Shown piece after piece: positions 1-5,430 of a DNA stretch of 6,185 bases; the first letter of the stretch is position 1; each line of letters starts with the position of its first letter. The notes below the pieces were generated by a model. The model worked only from the letters and a program-made list of their open reading frames with translations, did no database searches and was not told where the DNA came from. Origin of the DNA: Bacteroidota bacterium. GTDB lineage: Bacteria > Bacteroidota > Bacteroidia > 2-12-FULL-35-15. The stretch is taken from the NCBI GenBank assembly GCA_026391935.1, contig JAPLDC010000040.1, positions 1 to 6,185 on the forward strand. Reading direction: 5' to 3'. The position numbers and the translations under genes are program-made.

Positions 1-142
1 TTTGAAAATAGAATAATTCAACCGATATAAATTTGTTCTTCAAATCGATGAAATAGTCTTCAAAAGTTTGATTCCCATAAACATTAGTTTCTCTTGTGCC
101 TAATAAATTCAAGTTGGGGCCGTTAATAATGATCAGTTTCAT
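1..142 (-). CDS. aroQ: Type II 3-dehydroquinate dehydratase, N-terminal part (runs off window)
   Basis: This is the first 47 codons of a gene whose 3' part lies before base 1. It starts at ATG (142-140) after a run of seven A. The visible protein opens with MKLIIINGPNLNLLGTRE followed by TNVYG, the diagnostic N-terminus of class II dehydroquinases. These convert 3-dehydroquinate to 3-dehydroshikimate in the cytoplasmic shikimate pathway. By alignment to the family, Asn10, Arg17 and Tyr22 match the active-site Asn, Arg and catalytic Tyr. The full enzyme is usually about 140-150 residues and forms dodecamers, so roughly a third is seen. Position 19 is Thr where many members have Pro, which is minor. 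The gene diverges from xerD; from memory, aroQ and xerD are neighbours in many Bacteroidota. The family call is firm; whether the rest of the gene is intact cannot be seen. Confidence 0.93.
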   Translation of the reverse strand, partial: MKLIIINGPNLNLLGTRETNVYGNQTFEDYFIDLKNKFISVELFYFQ

Positions 143-160
143 TTTTTTTGCTGGTTCTAG

Positions 161-193
161 CGAGGTTTCACTCGCGATGGCGAGAATACCTCG
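161..193. repeat. Nested GC-rich palindrome in the aroQ/xerD divergent spacer
   Basis: An outer 6-bp stem, CGAGGT (161-166) with ACCTCG (188-193), encloses an inner 5-bp stem, CTCGC (171-175) with GCGAG (180-184). The inner loop is GATG and the internal loop is asymmetric, TTCA opposite AAT. It is GC-rich in an AT-rich spacer. It lies 19 bases before the aroQ ATG, so it would fold in the aroQ leader RNA. No T-run follows on either strand, and both flanking genes point away, so it is not an intrinsic terminator. It could be a dispersed palindromic (REP-like) element, an operator or a leader structure; one copy cannot decide. Confidence 0.6.
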
Positions 194-268
194 GCATTAG
201 TTTTTGATTGTTAATAGTTTATTACGAGAGTAAAGATATATCAAAATTTGGATTTGTAATTTTGCATT

Positions 269-1168
269 GTGAATTGGACCATATACATAAAAGGCTTTAA
301 GTCATTTTTAGCTCTAGAGAAATCCTTGTCAACAAACTCTATTGATGCTTATTTGCATGATGTCGGAAAATTGGTTCAGTTTTTAGAATATAAGAAATAT
401 GATATTTCTCCAAAGGATATTGAATTAAAGCATCTGCAGGGATTTCTAAAATGGGTAAATGAATTAGGAATGACAGCTTCCTCACAGGCACGTCTGATAA
501 GCGGTATCAAAGCTTTTTATAAGTATTTATTGTTGGAGAATGTATTGAGTGCCGATCCCACCGCCTTGTTGGAAGCTCCGAAATTAGCCCGCAAACTGCC
601 CGATACATTGAGCCTTGATGATATCAATAAACTTATTGATGCGATAGACCTGAGCCGGCAAGGTGGACAAAGAAATAAAGCGATGCTTGAAACATTGTAT
701 AGCTGCGGTTTACGGGTGAGTGAACTGGTGAATTTAAAGATCTCCAATTTGTTTTTTAATGATGATTACATTAAAGTAAGCGGGAAAGGGAATAAGGAAA
801 GACTTGTCCCTATTGGTAGTGTGGCTATTAAACAGATTGGAATATACCGTGATGAGATCAGGTGTCATGTGACGATAAAAAAAGACAATGAAGATTTTTT
901 GTTCCTAAATGGAAGAGGTACTAAACTTTCTAGGGTATATGTTTTTACGATGATTAAAGAGTTGGCATTGAAGATACAGTTGAAAAAGAAAATCAGTCCG
1001 CACACTTTTCGTCATTCCTTTGCCACCCACTTGATCGAAGGGGGAGCGGATTTGAGGGCTGTGCAGGAAATGTTAGGACACGAATCTATCACCACTACTG
1101 AAATATACACACACCTTGATAGATATTATCTGAGAGACGCGATCATCCAGTTTCATCCACGTTCCTGA
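269..1168 (+). CDS. xerD: Site-specific tyrosine recombinase XerD
   Basis: This complete 299-residue tyrosine recombinase is the usual XerC/D length (E. coli XerD is 298). XerD works with XerC at the dif site to resolve chromosome dimers at division. Residues about 1-90 form the N-terminal SAM-like core-binding domain and about 108-290 the catalytic domain. All catalytic residues are present: Arg149 in GLRVSEL, Lys173 in SGKGNKER, His245 and Arg248 in HTFRHSFATH, His271 in LGHESI and nucleophile Tyr280 in EIYTH. The end, IIQFHPRS, is typical of Bacteroidota XerD. The start is GTG: an in-frame TAA at 257-259 blocks extension, and MNWTIYIK matches the usual beginning of the family. No Shine-Dalgarno is visible. 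XerD rather than XerC or an integron/phage integrase is favoured by length, tail and the aroQ neighbour. No att-like repeats or cargo genes suggest a mobile element. Confidence 0.93.
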   Translation: MNWTIYIKGFKSFLALEKSLSTNSIDAYLHDVGKLVQFLEYKKYDISPKDIELKHLQGFLKWVNELGMTASSQARLISGIKAFYKYLLLENVLSADPTALLEAPKLARKLPDTLSLDDINKLIDAIDLSRQGGQRNKAMLETLYSCGLRVSELVNLKISNLFFNDDYIKVSGKGNKERLVPIGSVAIKQIGIYRDEIRCHVTIKKDNEDFLFLNGRGTKLSRVYVFTMIKELALKIQLKKKISPHTFRHSFATHLIEGGADLRAVQEMLGHESITTTEIYTHLDRYYLRDAIIQFHPRS

Positions 1169-1177
1169 TTCAAATAA

Positions 1178-1684
1178 TTAGTTTCCTACAGGAGGTCTGT
1201 CTTTATCCTTTAGTTTGTCGATCAATACTCTTTTGAACTGCTCTTCTGTCGCATAGAGTTTTGCAACTTTTTTTATAGGAAGCACAGCTTTGAATTTCAC
1301 ATTGTATTCTTTTTGCAGGTCAAGTTCCTTTTGTTGAAAAGCAAAATTATTTTCTATGAGTTGATCCGTTTCTTTATCCGTCATGTCATCGAAATTCTTT
1401 TTTGCTTCCCGGTCTTCTTCTCTTCTTTTTTTGCGCATTTCCTGCAGCTTATCATTGAACTGATTGTAGACCGGCCAAAATTTCTGAGCTTCTTCCGGAG
1501 TGAGGTCCAGTTTATTTGTAATAAATGCGATCTTCATGGATTCGATATTTTCTTTCTTATCACGCTGACGGTCACCTTTTTCTTTTGGTGGAGGTGGAGG
1601 AGGTCCCATTGGCTGTGAATGCAAGAGTCCGGATAAGGAAATTAAAGCCATAACTAAAATGAGCTTAAATGTTATTTTTTTCAT
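1178..1684 (-). CDS. Exported Spy/CpxP-like protein of the sigma-factor cluster
   Basis: This 168-residue protein has a signal peptide at about 1-23 (Lys-rich start, hydrophobic 8-20, likely cut near LLHSQ), so it should be periplasmic. The mature N-terminus carries six consecutive prolines (28-33) and a charged linker. The rest is predicted helical and very charged, with LDLTPEEAQKFWPVYNQF (59-76), a form of the LTxxQ-type motif of Spy/CpxP chaperones and related sensors, and a second conserved block around VLPIKKVAKLYATEEQFKR (134-152). Spy/CpxP proteins bind unfolded envelope proteins or modulate a stress regulator; here that role is inferred from motif and context. It is the last gene of the sigma cluster: its ATG overlaps the end of the preceding gene by 20 bases, suggesting translational coupling. 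Its stop lies 9 bases from the convergent xerD stop, with no hairpin between. The exact subfamily is uncertain. Confidence 0.72.
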   Translation of the reverse strand: MKKITFKLILVMALISLSGLLHSQPMGPPPPPPKEKGDRQRDKKENIESMKIAFITNKLDLTPEEAQKFWPVYNQFNDKLQEMRKKRREEDREAKKNFDDMTDKETDQLIENNFAFQQKELDLQKEYNVKFKAVLPIKKVAKLYATEEQFKRVLIDKLKDKDRPPVGN

Positions 1685-2306
1685 CTGATGTGTTATTGAA
1701 TTCGTTATTTAAATTTGATTCGTCAATATTATTTTCCAGTAAATAGTTCTCGATGTTTTTATCCTCTGTTTCAACAGTTTCATTTTCAACAGAAGCATCG
1801 GCGGTGAGCTGATCAATAATCTCATTTTCATTTATATAATAAAGATGGTCTTCCAATGAAAGTTCTTCAGTTGCAGTGGTACTTTTCACCTCTGCGTTAT
1901 TATTCATAAAATTAATGCCGATAGCGGCTATGAAAATGGTTACGACCATTGGAAAAACACAACGTGGTTTTATCAGCAAGGTCAGCCATTCAAAGCGGGA
2001 TGTCCTTTTGTTTGAGTCCACAATCTTTTCTTGAATGATTGAAGGCAGTTCATCAAAATAATCCGAAGGAACGGCAAAAGGACTATTTTTTTGGATATTC
2101 AAAAGAGCAGGAGCGAAGGATTTAATGTCTTCGATATCGATAATTCTGTTTTGTAATCGTGAAGTAAAGTCCTCGAAATAATTATCCGACATACTTCGAC
2201 TCCGCTCAGAATGACAAAAAGGATTTTTGGTGCTGAGCTTAGAGAGCTGAGGCGCCATTCCTTCCATATCAGGATTTTCATTTTGTATGTTGTGATCTTT
2301 ATTCAT
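1665..2306 (-). CDS. Single-pass membrane anti-sigma-like protein with an embedded repeat
   Basis: The likely start is ATG at 2306 (213 residues). An in-frame TTG at 2324 would add six residues (MNQTNQ) and is a weaker choice; numbering here is from the TTG. A single hydrophobic segment at about 122-139 predicts a cytoplasmic N-half and a periplasmic acidic, Asn-rich C-half, the layout of an anti-sigma factor. The N-half holds two related motifs: NPF(34-36)...YFEDFTSRLQNRI(49-61) and SPFAVPSDYF(81-90) then DELPSIIQEKI. In the first, a 27-base dispersed repeat encodes residues 37-45. The C-half holds two similar segments, LEDHLYYINENEIIDQL (157-173) and IENYLLENNIDESNLNNEF (191-209). No zinc-binding ZAS motif (HxxxCxxC) is seen, so the anti-sigma role rests on topology and position: 33 bases after the sigma gene, overlapping the Spy-like gene. 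It could instead be a structural or scaffold partner. Confidence 0.62.
   Translation of the reverse strand: MNKDHNIQNENPDMEGMAPQLSKLSTKNPFCHSERSRSMSDNYFEDFTSRLQNRIIDIEDIKSFAPALLNIQKNSPFAVPSDYFDELPSIIQEKIVDSNKRTSRFEWLTLLIKPRCVFPMVVTIFIAAIGINFMNNNAEVKSTTATEELSLEDHLYYINENEIIDQLTADASVENETVETEDKNIENYLLENNIDESNLNNEFNNTSDEKNNI
2190..2216 (-). repeat. Short dispersed Bacteroidota repeat inside a coding sequence
   Basis: On the minus strand these 27 bases contain CATTCTGAGCGGAGTCGAAG, and in frame they encode CHSERSRSM. I recognise this from memory as a core widely scattered in Bacteroidota and some other genomes, usually between genes, and often giving spurious CHSERSRS peptides. Here it is an exact number of codons (nine) and keeps the host gene open. 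Compared with the second copy of the same protein motif, the spacing from F to YF is seven residues longer, which fits an insertion that replaced a VP-like pair. Only one clear copy is in this window. Confidence 0.78.
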
Positions 2307-2339
2307 TTGATTGGTTTGATTCAATTTTTTGTAAAAGGT

Positions 2340-2885
2340 TTAATCTTTTGTAAGATAAGCTTCAATTTTTTTTACCGCATGATGATAGGAAGCCTTTAAT
2401 GCTCCTACAGATGTTTCCAGTATCTCGCTCATTTCATCGTATTTCATTTCATCAAAATACTTCATGTTAAAAACGATACGTTGTTTATCAGGCAAGGTTA
2501 ATATTGCTTTTTGAAGCTTTGTCTGAATTTCGTCCCCGTTATAATAGCTATCGCTTTCGAGGCTGTTAGCCAGGAAAGCAGAAACGTCATCCAGCGGAAT
2601 ACCTGCATGCTTTTTCTTTTGATTTAAAAAATTGATTGATTCATTTGTTGCAATGCGGTACATCCAGGTATAAAGCTTTGCTTCTTCCTTAAAATTAGCT
2701 AGACTGCCCCATACTTTAATAAAAACATTTTGGAGCACATCATCAGTATCTTCATGGTCGATAATGATTTTGCGGATGTGGTAATAGAGCCTTTTTTGGT
2801 ATTGACGGACAAGCAGATTGAACGCATAGTTGCGAGTTTGTTCGTCACGGAATTGATCTAAAAGTTCTTTATCGGTAAATTCCAT
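2340..2885 (-). CDS. ECF-type RNA polymerase sigma factor
   Basis: This 181-residue protein is the normal size for a group 4 (ECF) sigma-70 factor. Region 2 spans about 22-90: LLVRQYQKRLYYHIRK, the acidic DHEDTDDVLQNVFIKVW stretch (-10 recognition and core binding) and YTWMYRIATNESINFLNQKK. A non-conserved linker at 91-120 leads to region 4 (about 122-178), with LPDKQRIVFNMKYFDEMKYDEMSE and the helix-turn-helix ETSVGALKASYHHAVKKI that reads the -35 element. Region 3 is absent, as expected. It should direct RNA polymerase to a small stress or envelope regulon, probably including its own operon. The start is ATG at 2885 with a weak AGGA a few bases upstream. It heads a cluster with the anti-sigma-like and Spy-like genes. 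No Bacteroidota housekeeping promoter (TAnnTTTG) was found in the 97 bases before it, so self-driven transcription or read-through from transketolase are both possible. Confidence 0.93.
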   Translation of the reverse strand: MEFTDKELLDQFRDEQTRNYAFNLLVRQYQKRLYYHIRKIIIDHEDTDDVLQNVFIKVWGSLANFKEEAKLYTWMYRIATNESINFLNQKKKHAGIPLDDVSAFLANSLESDSYYNGDEIQTKLQKAILTLPDKQRIVFNMKYFDEMKYDEMSEILETSVGALKASYHHAVKKIEAYLTKD

Positions 2886-2930
2886 ATATCCTGTTCGTCA
2901 TTTCGGATCTCAATTTTGAGAAACGGCTGC

Positions 2931-2983
2931 TAATGCATATTTATTTTGCTTTGCGAGTTATGACGCCTCTGAAATATGCTTTA
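2931..2983. repeat. Imperfect 12-bp inverted repeat after the transketolase C-subunit gene
   Basis: TAATGCATATTT (2931-2942) pairs with AAATATGCTTTA (2972-2983) at 11 of 12 positions, with a 29-base loop. The right arm includes the stop codon of the transketolase gene. It could slow or end transcription from that gene or act on the sigma gene downstream, but the stem is AT-rich, the loop long, and no U-run follows on the minus strand. An arm of this quality may occur by chance in DNA this AT-rich. Confidence 0.3.
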
Positions 2984-3937
2984 ACCTTTACGTGCGATCA
3001 CTTTTTTTACAGCCTCAACGATATTGATTGGGTCTAAGCCATATTTTGTCATTAACTGATCGGGAGTGCCACTTTCTCCAAAACTATCATTTACGGCGAC
3101 CATTTCAATTGGCGTTGGCAGTTCCCGCGCTAAAAGTTGAGCGATACTATCACCTAATCCGCCATTCATCTGGTGTTCTTCTGCAGTAACTACGCAACGT
3201 GTTTTTTTAGCTGAGTTTAAGACAGCGGAATTATCCAATGGTTTAATGGTATGGATATTTATTATTTCTGCATTGATACCCATCGCAGCCAATAGTTCTC
3301 CAGCTTCAATAGCTTTCCAAACCAAATGACCGGTAGCAAAAATGCTGACATCCGTTCCTTCATTCAACATGACAGCTTTACCAATTTCGAATTTTTGATC
3401 TGCAGGAGTGAAGTTTGGGACTGTCGGGCGACCAAAACGTAAATAAACAGGTCCGTTAAAATCCGCAATAGCGATTGTTGCCGCTTTTGTTTGGTTATAA
3501 TCGCAAGGATTAATGACGGTCATGCCCGGAAGCATTTTCATTAAACCTAGATCCTCTAGTATCTGGTGAGTTGCTCCATCTTCTCCGAGGGTTAATCCAG
3601 CATGGGAAGCACATATTTTTACATTTTTACCAGAGTAGGCAACTGATTGACGAATCTGATCATATACACGCCCAGTGGAGAAATTTGCAAAGGTTCCTGT
3701 AAAAGGGATCTTGCCACCAATGGTTAAACCTGCAGCAATTCCGATCATATTTGCTTCAGCTATACCCGTTTGAAAAAAACGTTCAGGATGGTCTTTTGCA
3801 AAAGCATCCATTTTAAGAGAGCCGGTAAGGTCGGCACATAAAACAACCACATTCGGATTGCTTTTTCCTAGTTCGGATAATCCGGCTCCAAAGCCTGAGC
3901 GGGTATCTTTTTTTTCAGTATAGGGGAATTTTTTCAT
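2981..3937 (-). CDS. Transketolase, C-terminal subunit (split enzyme)
   Basis: This complete 318-residue polypeptide corresponds to the pyrimidine-binding and C-terminal domains of transketolase. With the N-terminal subunit at 5431 onward it should form the thiamine-diphosphate enzyme that moves two-carbon units between sugar phosphates in the non-oxidative pentose phosphate pathway. Visible hallmarks are CADLTGS (34-40), FFQTGIAEANMIGIAAGL (54-71), where Glu61 is the conserved Glu that activates the cofactor pyrimidine, TGTFANF (80-86) and SHAGLTLGEDGATHQ (111-125). The C-terminal domain starts near 185 and includes HTIKPLD and VTAEEHQMNGGLGDS. There is no diphosphate-binding GDG module, so the chain cannot act alone. 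DXS and pyruvate dehydrogenase beta subunits are related, but the length and partner favour transketolase. ATG at 3937 follows an AT-rich 45-base spacer after the VWA gene. Confidence 0.93.
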   Translation of the reverse strand: MKKFPYTEKKDTRSGFGAGLSELGKSNPNVVVLCADLTGSLKMDAFAKDHPERFFQTGIAEANMIGIAAGLTIGGKIPFTGTFANFSTGRVYDQIRQSVAYSGKNVKICASHAGLTLGEDGATHQILEDLGLMKMLPGMTVINPCDYNQTKAATIAIADFNGPVYLRFGRPTVPNFTPADQKFEIGKAVMLNEGTDVSIFATGHLVWKAIEAGELLAAMGINAEIINIHTIKPLDNSAVLNSAKKTRCVVTAEEHQMNGGLGDSIAQLLARELPTPIEMVAVNDSFGESGTPDQLMTKYGLDPINIVEAVKKVIARKG

Positions 3938-3982
3938 TTAATTAATTGTATAGATGATATTTTTAAAATATTGATATTCAAT

Positions 3983-5392
3983 TTAATATAATTTTATTTG
4001 AGTTGACATTCCTGATTCGATCTTAAATCTTTTTTCAATGGTGTAAATTGATTCTTTGGCCGTTTTTGGTCTGAACTCGACTCTGTATTTTCCGGGTTGT
4101 AAGTTGATCGTTTCTTGAATCTGTGTTGAGCTGAGATTACATACCCATACCAATTTGTTATTTTCCTCCAGGAACAAACTGCCTGGTCCTTCATTAGGTT
4201 TTGAAATGGTAACATTCCCAGATTGAGGGATTTCAATAAAGGTGGTCTTGCTTTGGGCCACATCCACCTTATCTAATTTGATTCGAGGGAGGGTTAATAT
4301 TTCAAGATCGTATTTCCCGACAATGTATTTTTCAGTCGTGTTAAAATCCTGAATATGTATAGTTTGCATATCTCCACCTTTACGGATAATACAACTTGTA
4401 TTTGCTCCACCGGCAGTCTTTAAATTGAGATAACCCTGCGGTGCATCAACTGCAATAATATTATGTTTTCCGGGTACAAGTTCGATTCCGCTCTTTTCAA
4501 CAGGAGGAATCGTATGCACCACCATTTTATAAGTGCCGATGGGGTCAATTACGATGGTGTCGGGAACGCCCTTGTTGTTGATAGTATGTATATAATCGTA
4601 ACGGATAGCTCCTGATTGTTCATCATAAAAGGTCATGTTTACATCCGTTTCTGTTGGTCTGCCGATCTGGTCGTTCAGATTGACCTGAGCAGTAGTGTTA
4701 TTCAAAGCCTGGGAAATTACAATATTTAAAATGTTCTTAAAGCTTGTTTCGCTGGAAGCATCATAAAATTTACCGATACAACCGAAGGAATTAAGGTAAC
4801 TCTGGTCGAGGCCGATACCGATGATAAATGGTTTAAGAACAATTCCTTTTTTCTGGAGAGCAAGAGACACAGCACAGGGATCACCATCACACTCCTCTAT
4901 ACCATCTGTGATCAGGATGATAATATTACGGACGTTTGGTGTTGAAGCAGATGGAAAGTCGCCACCACATTGTTCTAATGTATAAGCAATCGGTGTGGTT
5001 CCTTTTGGTACTATTTGTTTGAGTTTGTTCTTAATGGCTGTAGTATTGTTCTTTCCAAAAGGTACTTCCAGTTTTGTGTCTGTGCAGCTGCGTTCCGGAC
5101 GAAGAGGAACCTGATGGCCGTAACAGCGGAAAGCTAGTTCTAAATTCGGATTATCAATTTTCTGGATACTATCTAAAAACTCGTTCAGCATTTTCTTTGC
5201 CATGTCCATCTTCATCCCGTTTTGCCATTGGCCGAACATGCTGAATGAGGCATCAAATACAAATTCAATGCGGGTAAGCGGTTTTACTTGTTGAGCCGAA
5301 AGGGAGAAGCTAGAGGTAAGAATCAAGAAAAAAGACAGAATGAGTCCTGAAAATTTAGATTTCACATTTTGAAAATGATTTTTATTTTTCAT
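3983..5392 (-). CDS. Exported von Willebrand factor A domain protein
   Basis: This 469-residue protein has a signal peptide at about 1-33 (hydrophobic LILSFFLILTSSFSLSA, likely cut before QQV). A VWA domain covers about 40-230 with a full metal-ion-dependent adhesion site: DASFS (Asp47, Ser49, Ser51), Thr132/133 in GTTP and Asp163 in ITDG. VWA domains usually bind protein partners through a bound divalent metal. Eight cysteines (90, 103, 142, 168, 173, 205, 334, 418), including CDGDPC, suggest disulfides outside the cytoplasm. About 235-469 is beta-rich and looks like three degenerate units, marked by GTYKMVV (286), GKYDLEI (359) and GKYRVEF (434). There is no lipobox, no C-terminal membrane anchor and no obvious type IX sorting domain, so it may be periplasmic or secreted. 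It sits between the transketolase genes (38 and 45 bases away). Its function is not recognised; a link to metabolism is not supported by its sequence. Confidence 0.82.
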   Translation of the reverse strand: MKNKNHFQNVKSKFSGLILSFFLILTSSFSLSAQQVKPLTRIEFVFDASFSMFGQWQNGMKMDMAKKMLNEFLDSIQKIDNPNLELAFRCYGHQVPLRPERSCTDTKLEVPFGKNNTTAIKNKLKQIVPKGTTPIAYTLEQCGGDFPSASTPNVRNIIILITDGIEECDGDPCAVSLALQKKGIVLKPFIIGIGLDQSYLNSFGCIGKFYDASSETSFKNILNIVISQALNNTTAQVNLNDQIGRPTETDVNMTFYDEQSGAIRYDYIHTINNKGVPDTIVIDPIGTYKMVVHTIPPVEKSGIELVPGKHNIIAVDAPQGYLNLKTAGGANTSCIIRKGGDMQTIHIQDFNTTEKYIVGKYDLEILTLPRIKLDKVDVAQSKTTFIEIPQSGNVTISKPNEGPGSLFLEENNKLVWVCNLSSTQIQETINLQPGKYRVEFRPKTAKESIYTIEKRFKIESGMSTQIKLY

Positions 5393-5400
5393 GGTTACAA

Positions 5401-5428
5401 GTCTTGAGTCTTGGATCTATTATCTTGA
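5401..5428. repeat. Degenerate heptamer tandem repeat between transketolase N-subunit and VWA gene
   Basis: Read in steps of seven from 5401 the plus strand gives GTCTTGA, GTCTTGG, ATCTATT and ATCTTGA, followed by a weak TTCTAAT that enters the stop codon of the transketolase N-subunit gene. The consensus is RTCTTGA (TCAAGAY on the coding strand); three units match well and the third is poor. It fills most of the 38-base gap. Heptamer repeats of this kind are familiar between genes in Bacteroidota and cyanobacteria, from memory. Too few units are present to be sure of its origin. Confidence 0.5.
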
Positions 5429-5430
5429 TT

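Noticed and set aside
269..1168. Tyrosine recombinase as a sign of an integrative element
   Set aside because: The length, C-terminus and aroQ neighbour fit housekeeping XerD. No att repeats, tRNA gene or cargo genes are seen.
1166..1200. Terminator between xerD and the convergent Spy-like gene
   Set aside because: Only 9 bases separate the stops, and the best nearby hairpin (TCCT/AGGA) has a 4-bp stem with a 2-base loop and no T-run.
1313..1618. Plus-strand open frame opposite the Spy-like gene
   Set aside because: It is a shadow of the minus-strand gene with a low-complexity Phe-rich translation and no recognisable motif. The same holds for the open frames opposite xerD (517-747) and the transketolase N-subunit (5510-5713, 5852-6116).
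1674..1684. Run of seven A as a programmed frameshift site joining the anti-sigma-like and Spy-like genes
   Set aside because: A -1 slip does not lead into the downstream frame, and the downstream gene has its own ATG and signal peptide. Ordinary overlap is simpler.
2322..2324. TTG as the start of the anti-sigma-like gene
   Set aside because: It is possible, but an in-frame ATG six codons later (2306) is the more usual start and loses no recognisable motif.
3957..3971. AT palindrome between the VWA gene and the transketolase C-subunit
   Set aside because: ATATTTTTAAAATAT has a one-base centre, cannot form a normal hairpin, and is expected by chance in such AT-rich DNA.
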